Positions 42,264 to 50,935 of a DNA stretch of 64,000 bases are shown in pieces. The position numbers and the translations under genes were made by a program. Below the pieces are notes generated by a model, which saw only the letters and a list, made by a program, of their open reading frames with translations, was not told where the DNA came from and made no database searches. Origin of the DNA: Nocardiopsis_C rhodophaea (lineage in GTDB: Bacteria; Actinomycetota; Actinomycetes; Streptosporangiales; Streptosporangiaceae); assembly GCF_039530945.1 (NCBI RefSeq), contig NZ_BAAAPC010000025.1:1-64000 (forward strand), read 5' to 3'. Numbering within the stretch: position 1 is the first letter of the stretch; each line of letters begins with the position of its first letter.

Positions 42264-42821
42264 GTGGCACGCCTTTCCAGGCTGCTGTTCCCGGTCTTCC
42301 CCGGGAACGGGCTATTCCACGTCTATGGGCCCGGCGCCCGGGCCGGTGGTGCCGACATCAGCGGCCTGGCCGGGGGCTCGCTCCTCGCCAGCGGGTTCGA
42401 TCATCTGGAGCTCAGCACGCTGCAGGGCCGGGTGGATGTCAACGTCATCCTGGAGGAGTGGGATCTGGCTCCCGCCGAGGCGTCCTGCGGCGGCTGGGAG
42501 GAGACCGCGTCGACCACGGTCTTCCTGCGCGGCCAGGTCATCGTGAGCGGGAACATCCCCGGCCGCTCCGTACGCCATCAACTGCTCGGCGGAAGCGGGC
42601 CCTACCGCGCCGAGGTCTACGCCCGACAGCGGCGCGCGGTGGCCGAACGCTATGATCAGCTACTCCACCGGTACCGCGATCCGCACTCCGTGGAGTTCCG
42701 CATCGCCGAGCAGGGGCTCCGCGGACGCGAGGAGTTCCTGATCCGGCTCTGGCCCGCGGTCGCGCATGACGGCCCCCACCCCGCGGGAGACGTGAGGTTC
42801 CCCACAGCCGTTTCGGGCTGA
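42264..42821 (+). CDS. Hypothetical protein
   Basis: A 185-residue protein that I do not recognise. It contains FPGNGLFHVYGPGARAGGADISGLAGGSLLASGFDHLELSTLQGRVDVNVILEEWDLAPAE, a helical basic stretch (YARQRRAVAERYDQLLHRYRDPHSVEFRIAEQGLRGREEFLIRLWP) and no signal peptide or membrane helix. GTG at 42264 is used because GGAG precedes it; GTG at 42231 is possible. Codon use is normal for the window, so it is probably a real gene. Its closeness to plsC may be chance. Confidence 0.65.
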   Translation: MARLSRLLFPVFPGNGLFHVYGPGARAGGADISGLAGGSLLASGFDHLELSTLQGRVDVNVILEEWDLAPAEASCGGWEETASTTVFLRGQVIVSGNIPGRSVRHQLLGGSGPYRAEVYARQRRAVAERYDQLLHRYRDPHSVEFRIAEQGLRGREEFLIRLWPAVAHDGPHPAGDVRFPTAVSG

Positions 42822-42937
42822 TTGTCGCTCCTGGCGGGCGTTGTGCGAAGGGCTGGGGCCGTTCGCCCGCTGTGGCCTGGGCGGAAACGGCTGTTGAGGC
42901 AGATACAGGCACCCCGCGCATCGCGGGGGGAACAGGG

Positions 42938-42965
42938 TTGTCTACCTTTATAGTCGACTTAGTAT
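42938..42965 (+). promoter_or_regulatory. Promoter of the ferredoxin-NADP reductase gene
   Basis: A -35 TTGTCT (42938-42943), a 16-base spacer and a -10 TAGTAT (42960-42965). The iron box begins 17 bases after the -10, so a bound iron repressor would block initiation. Confidence 0.6.
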
Positions 42966-42981
42966 GAAAAAGCCTCACGCA

Positions 42982-43000
42982 TTAGATTAGGCTAGCCTTG
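42982..43000. promoter_or_regulatory. Iron box (DmdR1/IdeR-type operator)
   Basis: TTAGATTAGGCTAGCCTTG matches the actinobacterial iron-box consensus TTAGGTTAGGCTAACCTAA at 15 of 19 positions and lies about 94 bases before the fprA start, just downstream of the promoter. It predicts repression when iron is sufficient. Confidence 0.8.
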
Positions 43001-43093
43001 CCTGATTTACCGCGTCCCGGGTGACGTGGAGAGCGGCACGACTCGGTCCCCACAGTGCCGCCCGGAAGCAGACGCGACGAAATGGAGATGTCA

Positions 43094-44461
43094 ATGACGC
43101 GACCGATGCGAGTGGGAATCGTGGGGGCAGGCCCCGCGGGTATCTACGCAGCGGACCTGCTGACCAAGGACGAGACTCTCGCCGCGAGCGGCACCCCGGT
43201 CAGCATCGACATCCTGGACAAGCTGCCGTCCCCCTACGGCCTGGTGCGCTACGGCGTGGCCCCCGATCACCCCCGGATCAAGCAGATCCAGGGCGCGCTG
43301 CACAAGATCCTCGACAAGCCCGAGATCCGCTTCCTCGGCAACGTCGAGTACGGCGTCGACCTCAAACTCGACGACCTTCAGCACCACTATGACGCGGTCA
43401 TCTTCGCGACCGGATCGGACCGCGACCGCTCTCTGGACATTCCCGGCATCGACCTGCCCGGCAGCCACGGCGCCGCCGACTTCGTCTTCTGGTACGACAG
43501 CCACCCGGACGTCGCCCCGGACTGGCACGTCGAGGGGACCAGCGTCGCCGTGATCGGCGCCGGCAACGTCGCCGTCGACGTCGCGCGGATCCTCGCCAAG
43601 GACGCCGACGATCTCCTCGACACCGACATCACCGACAACGTGTACCGGGGGCTGCGCGCCAAGAAGGTCACCGACGTGCACGTCTTCGCGCGGCGCGGGA
43701 TCGCCCAGGGCAAGTTCACCCCCATGGAGCTGCGCGAGCTCGACAAGCAGCCCGGCGTCGAGGTCATCGTCTACCCCGAGGACTTCGACCTCGATGACGC
43801 GAGCCTCGCCGCGCTTGAGGAGTCCAACCAGGTCAAGACCAACGTCAAGGTGCTGCAGAACTGGGCCATCCGCGACCCGCGCGGCGAGGAGAAGCGGCTG
43901 CACCTGCACTTCCTGCACCGCCCTGTCGAGGTCCTCGGCGAGGAGCGGGTCGAGGGGCTGCGCACCGAGCGCATGGAGCTGACCGGCGACGGCAACGTCC
44001 GCGGCACCGGCGAGTTCGTGGACTATGACGTCCAGGCCGTCTACCGCGCCATCGGCTACCTCGGCTCGCCCGCCACCGACCTGCCCTTCGACGAGGAGCG
44101 GGGCGTCATCCCCAACGACGGCGGCCGCGTCCTCGACCTCGACGAGCGCGCCATCCCCGGTGTCTACGCCACCGGCTGGATCAAGCGCGGTCCGGTCGGT
44201 CTCATCGGGCACACCAAGGGTGACGCCCTGGAGACCATCACCAACCTCGTGGCCGACCGCGACCACTTCACGCCGGCCTCCGAACCGGAGCCCGAGTCCT
44301 TCCTCCAGCTGCTGGAGGAGCGCGGCGTCCGCTACACCACCTGGGACGGGTGGCAGCGCCTGGAGGCCCACGAGGACTCACTGGGCGAGGAGCAGGGCCG
44401 CAAGCGCGTCAAGGTCCGGGAGCGGGACGCCATGACCCGTATCGCGCGGGCGGAATCCTAA
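43094..44461 (+). CDS. fprA: Ferredoxin/ferredoxin-NADP reductase (FprA, adrenodoxin reductase type)
   Basis: A 455-residue FAD enzyme passing electrons between NADPH and ferredoxin, homologous to mitochondrial adrenodoxin reductase and mycobacterial FprA. The FAD motif is RVGIVGAGPAGIYAADLL, then DKLPSPYGLVRYGVAPDHPRIK. The NADP motif is VAVIGAGNVAVDVARIL with VHVFARRGIAQGKFTPMELREL. The C-terminal motif is IPGVYATGWIKRGPVGLIGHTKGDALETI. The ATG at 43094 follows GGAG; two in-frame ATGs just upstream are possible. An iron box upstream indicates control by an IdeR/DmdR1 repressor. It may supply electrons to P450s or to iron release from siderophores or ferritin. Confidence 0.95.
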   Translation: MTRPMRVGIVGAGPAGIYAADLLTKDETLAASGTPVSIDILDKLPSPYGLVRYGVAPDHPRIKQIQGALHKILDKPEIRFLGNVEYGVDLKLDDLQHHYDAVIFATGSDRDRSLDIPGIDLPGSHGAADFVFWYDSHPDVAPDWHVEGTSVAVIGAGNVAVDVARILAKDADDLLDTDITDNVYRGLRAKKVTDVHVFARRGIAQGKFTPMELRELDKQPGVEVIVYPEDFDLDDASLAALEESNQVKTNVKVLQNWAIRDPRGEEKRLHLHFLHRPVEVLGEERVEGLRTERMELTGDGNVRGTGEFVDYDVQAVYRAIGYLGSPATDLPFDEERGVIPNDGGRVLDLDERAIPGVYATGWIKRGPVGLIGHTKGDALETITNLVADRDHFTPASEPEPESFLQLLEERGVRYTTWDGWQRLEAHEDSLGEEQGRKRVKVRERDAMTRIARAES

Positions 44462-44476
44462 CCGCCCCGGGGCCGA

Positions 44477-44505
44477 TTCCGGCCACGCGCTGTGAGCTGT
44501 ATAAC
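44477..44505 (+). promoter_or_regulatory. Promoter candidate for the penicillin-binding protein transcript
   Basis: TTCCGG (44477-44482), a 17-base spacer, then TATAAC (44500-44505). It would start transcription near 44512 and give a leader of about 280 bases before the GTG at 44795. Confidence 0.45.
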
Positions 44506-44511
44506 CTCCGG

Positions 44512-44794
44512 TTTCCCTGCGCTTTTGGGAACATGAGGGTGTCCCGATGGGTTAGAGTCACTGGTGGTCGGCGTGGTAGCAAGTGTCCCCCGGGCCTCAC
44601 CTATAGCCTTCGCGGAATACCGCGCGCGGGGCCCACTTCAGTGGGTGATCGCGCGGACGTTCGGAGCCGCGTTGTGCCCCGCGCCGAGAGGCGACCGCCA
44701 CGCCGACCACTGACACTCACGTTCCCGCCCCGCTCTCCCGGTCCCTGGGAGCGTGGGGCGGAGCTGTATCGGGCGATCGGAAGGACGGTCAGGC
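44512..44794 (+). ncRNA. Long structured 5' leader (possible cis-regulatory RNA)
   Basis: The arms GTGGTCGGCGTGG (44564-44576) and CCACGCCGACCAC (near 44698-44710) are a perfect 13-base complement about 120 bases apart. Between them lie smaller hairpins, for example CCCAC-TTCA-GTGGG within CGCGCG flanks, and GGGA(A)CA...TGTCCC precedes the first arm. The GTG start of the penicillin-binding protein follows about 85 bases later. No known riboswitch family was recognised, so this may be a leader RNA or simply a GC-rich structure. Confidence 0.35.
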
Positions 44795-47077
44795 GTGGAC
44801 GACAGGTCGACCCCGGAGCCGGGCGGCGAGTCGCCCGCGCCTCCCTCCGGCCCGGAGGGAACGGGAGAGGATCACACCCCCCGCGCCCCCGGCCCCGAGA
44901 CGGACACGGGCACGCAGCGGCCCGTCGCCGACGCCCCGACAGGCGGTGAGGCGCCACCCGAGGCCCCCTCCCCCACGCACGACCCGGCACCACGTGGCGA
45001 GCAGCCCACCGGCGCCTTCCCCGCCCCGTTCTCCGCCGCGCAGGGACCGCGCGGCGACGCCCCGGCCGGGCCGCCCACCGGGCCCGCGGCTCCCCCGACA
45101 CCGCCGTCGGGGTTCCCGCAGTCGCCCGAGGCGCCGCGGCACCAGCCGCGATCCACCGACCACCCGGCACCTCCCGCATCCACTCCCCCGGCCGGGTTCC
45201 CCCGTGCGTCCGAGACACCACACGACGACCAGTGGCCGGAGCCGCCGCAGGGGTCCGACCACCCGTCCGGGCCGCACGAGCCCGTGCGCCCCTCCACGCC
45301 GCCGCCGTTCTCCCCGCAACTGCATGAGGCCGGCGCGGACGCGGGGGTGCCGCCGGCCCACCCCACCGCCCCCGGATTCGCGAACCCCCCGGGCGGCCCG
45401 GAGCACCAGGGGCCGGCCGACGCGCCCGACCGCCGCCCGCGCAAGGGGCTGTTCCTTGGCATCGGCGCCTCTGTCGTCGTGCTCGCCCTGGTCGGCGGTG
45501 GCATCTCCTGGTTCCTGCTGCGGCCCCCCAGCCCCGAAAGCACGGCCGAGGCCTACGTTGCGGCCTGGAATTCCACGGACTACGCCGACATGTCGCAGGC
45601 GGCCACGGGCGACGGGCTGGTGGACGCCTACAAGCGGGTGGAGAAGAACCTCGGCGTCGACAAGGCCGCCGTCGAACTCGGCGACATCACCACGGACGGC
45701 GACACCGCCACGGCCTCCTACACCGCCACGCTGTCCCTGAAGAACGCGGGCGACTGGAGCTATGAGGGCACGCTGCCCCTCACCCGCGCGGGAGGCGAGT
45801 GGAAGGTCGACTTCTCCCCGGCGGTGATCCACCCCGACCTCGGCGACGGCCAGACCCTCGCCCGGGTTAACGAGCGGGGCGAGCGCGGGCACATCCTCGC
45901 CTCCGACGGCTCCCGGCTGGACACCGAGGACGCCCCGGGCTCGGTGAAGATGCTCGTCGGGACCGTCGGACCCGCCACCAAGGACGACCTGAAGGACCTC
46001 GGCCCCGCCTACGCGGTGGACGACCCGATCGGCAAGAGCGGCCTCCAAAAGTCCTTTGAGGACCGCCTAGCCGGAACCGCCTCGACCTCGATCCGTGTCG
46101 TGGCCGAGGGCGAGGCGGACCAGGCCGCCGGCTCGGACACGGTCGTCGGCACGGTCGACGGCACAGCCGGACAGGACATCACCACCTCCCTCGACCCCGC
46201 CCTCCAGGACGCCGCCGCAAAGGCCGTGGTTACGGAGCGCAAGCCCACCTCCCTGGTCGCCCTGCGCCCCTCCACCGGCGAGGTCCTCGCCGTCGCCATG
46301 AACGCCGGCGACTTCAACCGCGCCTTCGACGGCCAGTACGAGCCGGGCTCGTCATTCAAGATCATCACCTACGAGGCGCTGCTGGAGAACGGGGTGTCCA
46401 CCGACACCACGCTGAACTGCACGAAGACCGCCGATGTCGGCGGCTGGTCGTTCAAGAACGCCGGCGACGCGGCCTATGGAAAGCAGTCCCTCACCGAGGC
46501 GTTCGCCACCTCCTGCAACACGGCCCTGGTCACGGAGGTCGACAAGCGGCTCACCGCGGACTCCCTGACCACGACCGCCGAGGTGTTCGGTATGAACGCC
46601 GACCTGAACATCGGCATGCCGACCCGCACGCCGTCCTTCCCGGCCCCCACGAACACCACCGCGCTGGCGGCCCAGAGCATCGGCCAGGGACGGGTCATCT
46701 CCACACCGCTGCACATGGCCACCGTCCCGGCCGCGATCCAGAACGGGTCCTGGCGTTCACCGGTGCTGGTCACCGATCCGCAACTGCCCGACCAGCCCGC
46801 GCCCCGGCCGATCCCCAACGCCGAGCAGCTGCGTCCGATGATGCGCGCGGTCGTCACCGACGGAACGGCGAAGAAGGCCGGGTTCGAGGGCGAGGTCTAC
46901 GGCAAGACCGGCTCGGCCGAGTTCGGCACGGCCGAGGACGAGGACGACGAGCTGGAGTCGCACGCCTGGATGGTCGGCTACAAGGGCGACCTGGCGTTCG
47001 CAGTCGTCGTGGAGGGCGGCGGCGGAGGCGGCTCGGTCGCCGGTCCGGTGGCCGCCACGTTCGCCAACGCCGTGTAG
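44795..47077 (+). CDS. Class B penicillin-binding protein (transpeptidase) with long proline-rich cytoplasmic tail
   Basis: A 760-residue cell-wall transpeptidase. Residues 1-215 are Pro/Gly/Glu-rich and would lie in the cytoplasm. A single membrane helix (GIGASVVVLALVGGGISWFLL, about 227-247) follows. Then an NTF2-like MecA N-terminal domain (STAEAYVAAWNSTDYADMSQAATGDG...) and the penicillin-binding domain with all three motifs: S519-x-x-K522 (SSFK), S573-x-N575 (SCN) and K704-T-G. It cross-links peptidoglycan outside the membrane and is a beta-lactam target. The GTG at 44795 has GGAAGGA nine bases ahead. The proline-rich tail is a possible target for Ser/Thr kinases. Confidence 0.92.
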   Translation: MDDRSTPEPGGESPAPPSGPEGTGEDHTPRAPGPETDTGTQRPVADAPTGGEAPPEAPSPTHDPAPRGEQPTGAFPAPFSAAQGPRGDAPAGPPTGPAAPPTPPSGFPQSPEAPRHQPRSTDHPAPPASTPPAGFPRASETPHDDQWPEPPQGSDHPSGPHEPVRPSTPPPFSPQLHEAGADAGVPPAHPTAPGFANPPGGPEHQGPADAPDRRPRKGLFLGIGASVVVLALVGGGISWFLLRPPSPESTAEAYVAAWNSTDYADMSQAATGDGLVDAYKRVEKNLGVDKAAVELGDITTDGDTATASYTATLSLKNAGDWSYEGTLPLTRAGGEWKVDFSPAVIHPDLGDGQTLARVNERGERGHILASDGSRLDTEDAPGSVKMLVGTVGPATKDDLKDLGPAYAVDDPIGKSGLQKSFEDRLAGTASTSIRVVAEGEADQAAGSDTVVGTVDGTAGQDITTSLDPALQDAAAKAVVTERKPTSLVALRPSTGEVLAVAMNAGDFNRAFDGQYEPGSSFKIITYEALLENGVSTDTTLNCTKTADVGGWSFKNAGDAAYGKQSLTEAFATSCNTALVTEVDKRLTADSLTTTAEVFGMNADLNIGMPTRTPSFPAPTNTTALAAQSIGQGRVISTPLHMATVPAAIQNGSWRSPVLVTDPQLPDQPAPRPIPNAEQLRPMMRAVVTDGTAKKAGFEGEVYGKTGSAEFGTAEDEDDELESHAWMVGYKGDLAFAVVVEGGGGGGSVAGPVAATFANAV

Positions 47078-47183
47078 GGTCCCGCCGCCAGCGCTGAGGT
47101 GCCCGCCACGCGGACGACCGGCCCCACGTGTGTCGCGACGAGTCGGGGGCGCGCGGCCCGCCGGCGCCCCGCTCGTCACCTCG

Positions 47184-47480
47184 TCATCCGGATCCGGTGT
47201 CGGCCGCCGGGGCGACGGTCGCCGCGCCTCCGTCGGTGTCTGCGGGAGCCTCCCGCAGACCCGGCGCCGTCAGGATGAGCGCCGTCAGGAGCGCGATCAC
47301 CGCCAGCGAGACGAGCCCGAAGACCGCCCACGGCCGCCAGCCAAGTCGCGGCGTCGTGTCGACCGAGGAGGGCACATCGGCGTTGAAGGTCCGCAGGTAT
47401 CCGGCCAGATCGGGATCGTCCTCACTCAGACGGTGTTCGATCTCGGCAAGGATCCGCCGTTCGTACTCGCGTAGAGCCAT
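47184..47480 (-). CDS. DUF3040 membrane protein
   Basis: A 98-residue protein of the DUF3040 family found across actinobacteria. It begins MALREYERRILAEIEHRLSEDDPDLAGYLRTF, the family signature, and has one or two membrane helices (WAVFGLVSLAVIALLTALILTAPGL, about 50-74). The function is unknown. It converges on the penicillin-binding protein gene. Confidence 0.88.
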   Translation of the reverse strand: MALREYERRILAEIEHRLSEDDPDLAGYLRTFNADVPSSVDTTPRLGWRPWAVFGLVSLAVIALLTALILTAPGLREAPADTDGGAATVAPAADTGSG

Positions 47481-47689
47481 TGCTGCCTCCTCGCCCAGTC
47501 GGGGGGAACTCCGAGGTGTGGGTCAAGTCTCCCCCACATCCACTGATTTGTATCGGGGGCGGAGAGGGGAAATCATCCGGTTCCGCGAAATCGCCTCTCA
47601 CCTGACGGTAGGGATCGCCTTACCCGGCTTGACCGGGTTCGCCGGTCCGCGTGGCCGCGCTGATCGTCGGCGGCCGCGCCACCGGCGGG

Positions 47690-49315
47690 TCACCCGCCCT
47701 CTCCCGCGTCCACCCGCGCCGCCGGGCTCGGCGCGCTCTCGGCGCGGTAGTCGTCCAGGGCCGTCACGTAGTAGCGGACCGGGCCATCGGCGGGGTCGGC
47801 GTCGGTGAAGGCCTGTCGCCCCTCCGTGGCGTTGCCCCCGACGACCGCCAGCAGGTGTGTGCCGTCCGCGAGTGCGCACAGGTCCTCCGCGCCATTGTCG
47901 GGGACCCGGTAGATGGCGTGGAAGCGGGCGCCGCCGGTGGTGTCCCACACCAGTCGGACGCCCTCCTCGGAGCGCGCGGCCTCCAGCCCGGTGACCGGTT
48001 CGGGCGCCGCGGCGTCGCCGGTGGCCCGGGGTGGCAGGGCCGGGCGGCGGTAGTACTCGGCGGCGACCTTGTCGATGGCGTCGTCGGCCACGTCGTTCAG
48101 GCTCTTCATGGAGAAGTAGACGTCCCCGGTGACCTCGGGGTAGTCGGTGTTGAAGTCCAACTGCCGGGAGAGCGCGTCGCTGCCCTTCCATCCGTCGTCG
48201 CCCACCTTGTAGGCGGCCTGGCCGATGTAGAGGTCGACACCGGTACCGGCAACCTGCTCGGCCCACCAGGGCACGAGCGTGGCGTAGTCGGCGGCGTCGA
48301 ACCCCTGCGGCCAGTACACCTGCGGGGCGATGTAGTCGATGGTCCCCTCCTGGATCCAGGCGCGGGTGTCAGCGTACTGCGCGTCGTAGGATTCCAGGCC
48401 CTTGGTGGCCGATCCCGTGGGGTCGGTGCGCTCGTTGCGCCAGATCCCGAAGGGGCTGACGCCGAACCGCACCCACGGCTTGCGGCGCTCGATCCGATTG
48501 TGGATCTCCGAGATCAGCTGGTTCACGTTGTCGCGCCGCCAGTCCGCCCGGTCGGTGAAGTCGCCGCGGTACTTCTTCCAGCTGGTGTCGTCGCCGAAGT
48601 CGCTGCCGTCTTCGTCGGGGTAGGGGTAGAAGTAGTCGTCGAAGTGGACGCCGTCGATGTCATAGCGGTCCACGACGTCGAGGACGACGTCGCTCACCCA
48701 CGCGCGCACCTCGGGGTTGCCCGGGTCCATCCAGCCCTGGTCGTCGTAGGTGATCAGCCAGTCCGGGTGCTCGCTGAGCGGATGGTCCTCGGCGAGGTTC
48801 TCCAGGTCCGGGTCGTTCCACCCGACGCGGTAGGGATTGAACCAGGCGTGCAGCTCCAGACCGCGCTTGTGCGCCTCGGTGGTGGCGAACTCCAGTGGGT
48901 CATACCCCGGGTCGCCGCCCTGCGTTCCGGTGAGGTAGCGCGCCCACGGCTCCTTGTCGGAGCGGTAGACGGCGTCAGCGGTGGGCCGGGCGTGGAAGAA
49001 GACCGCGTTGAGCCCGAGATCCCGGGCGCGGTCGAGCTGCTCGATGAGCTCCTTCTTCTGCTGGCCCTCGCTGAGGTCGTCCTCGGAGGGCCAGTCGATG
49101 TTGCGCACGGTGGTCAGCCACACCCCGCGCATCTGCCGTTTCGGAGCGGCGGCGTCGACCTCGCAGTCGGCGGGGATCTCGCCGGGCGGCCGTGCCTCGG
49201 CGGCCGCCGCGTCCGGGTCCCCCACGTCGGGCTCCGCCCCCGGTGGAACACTGCTGCATCCCGCCAGCAGCGACATCACGGCGACCACGATCGCTGCCTG
49301 ACCGAACCGCCCCAT
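47690..49315 (-). CDS. Lipoprotein with GHL10-type glycoside hydrolase domain
   Basis: A 541-residue exported lipoprotein. The signal ends with the lipobox LLAGC (Cys20), followed by an acidic linker. The large central domain matches glycosyl-hydrolase-like 10 (YngK/DUF187) proteins: RQMRGVWLTTVRNIDWPSE, EQLDRARDLGLNAVFFHARPTADAVYRSDKEPWARYLTGTQGGDPGYDPLEFATTEAHKRGLELHAWFNPYRV, the catalytic-region YDIDGVHFDDYFYPY, and DYIAPQVYWPQGFDAADYATLVPWWAEQV. A small fibronectin-like C-terminal domain (PVTGLEAARSEEGVRLVWDTTGG...YYVTALDDY) ends it. It would act on a cell-surface polysaccharide, perhaps peptidoglycan-linked. Confidence 0.9.
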   Translation of the reverse strand: MGRFGQAAIVVAVMSLLAGCSSVPPGAEPDVGDPDAAAAEARPPGEIPADCEVDAAAPKRQMRGVWLTTVRNIDWPSEDDLSEGQQKKELIEQLDRARDLGLNAVFFHARPTADAVYRSDKEPWARYLTGTQGGDPGYDPLEFATTEAHKRGLELHAWFNPYRVGWNDPDLENLAEDHPLSEHPDWLITYDDQGWMDPGNPEVRAWVSDVVLDVVDRYDIDGVHFDDYFYPYPDEDGSDFGDDTSWKKYRGDFTDRADWRRDNVNQLISEIHNRIERRKPWVRFGVSPFGIWRNERTDPTGSATKGLESYDAQYADTRAWIQEGTIDYIAPQVYWPQGFDAADYATLVPWWAEQVAGTGVDLYIGQAAYKVGDDGWKGSDALSRQLDFNTDYPEVTGDVYFSMKSLNDVADDAIDKVAAEYYRRPALPPRATGDAAAPEPVTGLEAARSEEGVRLVWDTTGGARFHAIYRVPDNGAEDLCALADGTHLLAVVGGNATEGRQAFTDADPADGPVRYYVTALDDYRAESAPSPAARVDAGEGG

Positions 49316-49547
49316 GGGCCGACCACCTCGACTTTCCCCCGGCCTACCGCGTATCCGCGTATGGCGGTGAATCCCCTGTTTTTCCCCGGACAGCCTAGAG
49401 CCGTTCGGACGGTCAACGGGCGGCGTTCACGTGATGCCGGAGGGGAATCGCGGTCGGTCCGGCGTGATACTTGGCACGGTGCGGGAGTGCCCCGAGGCGG
49501 CCGTGGCGCGCACACATGCACCGATCGGCGTTCTAGACTCCGTTGAC

Positions 49548-50813
49548 GTGAGTGTCGTCGCAACAACCCCGCCCCAGCTGGCCGTACGCACCGTTCCTCT
49601 GCGGGACGGACGCGATCTCCTTGAGCACCTGCCCAGCGATGCTCCGTTGGCATGGGTGCACCGCGGCGATGGCCTGGTCGCGTGGGGCGAGGCGGCCCGC
49701 TTCACCTGGCCGGGGGACGACGTCGGCGACGGCACGCAGCGCTTCACGGCCGCCGCGCGGTGGCTGGCCGAGGCGGCGTCCGGCACGGATGTCGAGGACG
49801 AGGTCAACCTGCCCGGCAGCGGGATGGTGGCCTTCGGCGGCTTCACGTTCGACGGCCGCTCGGCGGGGTCCACCCTGGTCATACCGCGCATCGTCATCGG
49901 TCGGCGCGCCGACCAGTCGTGGCTCACCACGATCGGCGACCGGCGCGGCGCCCACCCGGGCGAAATTCTGGCATCGTGCACGCCATCGCGCCCGATCGGC
50001 CCGTTGACCTGGACGGAGGGATCCATCCCAGCGGCCGAGTGGGGCGAGGCGGTCGCCACCGCGGTGCGGCATATCCGCTCGGGTGAGATCGCCAAGGTGG
50101 TGCTGGCGCGCGACGTGTACGCGCAGGCCGAGCGGGATATCGACGTGCGGACCGTCCTGCGCCGCCTGACGCGCGACTACCCGGGCTGCTACACGTTCAG
50201 CGTCGACGGCATGGTCGGGGCCACCCCGGAGCTGCTGATCCGGCGCGAGGGGGACGGGGTCGGCTCGCTGGTGCTGGCCGGAACCCGTCCGCGCGGCACC
50301 ACGCCGGCCGAGGACGAGCGGCTGGCCGCCGAGCTGACCGAGTCCGCCAAGGACCTGGAGGAGCACGAGTACGCGATCGACTCGCTGCGGGCGGCGCTCG
50401 CCCCGCTGGCCGCGACGGTCGAGACGCCCGACCGCCCCAGGCTGCTGCGGCTGCCCAACGTGCAGCACCTTGCCTCGCCGGCCCGCGCGACCCTGCGGCC
50501 GGGCGTCTCAACGCTGGACGTGGTCGCCGCGCTCCACCCGACCGCCGCCGTGGGCGGCACTCCGACCGCGGCCGCCGTCGAGCTGATCCGCGACCTGGAA
50601 GGCATGGACCGCGGCCGCTACGCGGGACCGGTCGGCTGGATCGACGCCCAGGGCAATGGCGAGTGGGGCATCGCCCTGCGCTGCGCCCACATCAGCCAGA
50701 GCCGCGCCCGCCTCTTCGCGGGATGCGGCATCGTGGCCGGTTCGAACCCGGAGGCCGAACTGGCCGAGGCCGACTCCAAGTTCCAGGTCATGCGCCAGGC
50801 CCTGACGGACTGA
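49548..50813 (+). CDS. menF: Isochorismate synthase
   Basis: A 421-residue chorismate-binding enzyme that converts chorismate to isochorismate, the first step of classical menaquinone synthesis. Signatures include GFTFDGRSAGSTLVIPR, EIAKVVLARDVYAQAERDIDVRTVLRRL, the core VGATPELLIRREGDGVGSLVLAGTRPRG, ELTESAKDLEEHEYAIDSLRAAL, NVQHLASPARATLRPGVSTLDVVAALHPTAAVGGTP and GPVGWIDAQGNGEWGIALRCAHI. The GTG at 49548 lies about 8 bases after TAGACT, so the mRNA is probably leaderless. The later steps are encoded on the opposite strand. A siderophore role (EntC-like) is possible but the men context favours MenF. Confidence 0.9.
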   Translation: MSVVATTPPQLAVRTVPLRDGRDLLEHLPSDAPLAWVHRGDGLVAWGEAARFTWPGDDVGDGTQRFTAAARWLAEAASGTDVEDEVNLPGSGMVAFGGFTFDGRSAGSTLVIPRIVIGRRADQSWLTTIGDRRGAHPGEILASCTPSRPIGPLTWTEGSIPAAEWGEAVATAVRHIRSGEIAKVVLARDVYAQAERDIDVRTVLRRLTRDYPGCYTFSVDGMVGATPELLIRREGDGVGSLVLAGTRPRGTTPAEDERLAAELTESAKDLEEHEYAIDSLRAALAPLAATVETPDRPRLLRLPNVQHLASPARATLRPGVSTLDVVAALHPTAAVGGTPTAAAVELIRDLEGMDRGRYAGPVGWIDAQGNGEWGIALRCAHISQSRARLFAGCGIVAGSNPEAELAEADSKFQVMRQALTD

Positions 50814-50837
50814 CGCGCGCTTCGCCCCCCCACCCGC

Positions 50838-50913
50838 CCTTGCCGTTGATCTCGGCGATATCGACCTCATCATCGCCGACATTCGGTCGATATCGCCGAG
50901 ATCAACGGCAAGG
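50838..50913. repeat. Inverted repeat with 29-base arms between convergent genes (copy 1)
   Basis: Arms 50838-50866 and 50885-50913 are perfect complements, separated by 18 bases. The inner part TTGATCTCGGCGATATCGAC recurs in the repeat at 58951. It starts 25 bases after the menF stop and ends 22 bases before the stop of the convergent DUF952-cupin gene, so it could terminate both. Confidence 0.85.
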
Positions 50914-50935
50914 CGCCGATGTCGCCTGGACGGGC

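Noticed and set aside
44540..44610. tRNA-like stretch GGGTTAGAGTCACTGGTGG upstream of the penicillin-binding protein
   Set aside because: The arms do not close into a cloverleaf and there is no TTCGA loop; it fits better as part of the structured leader.
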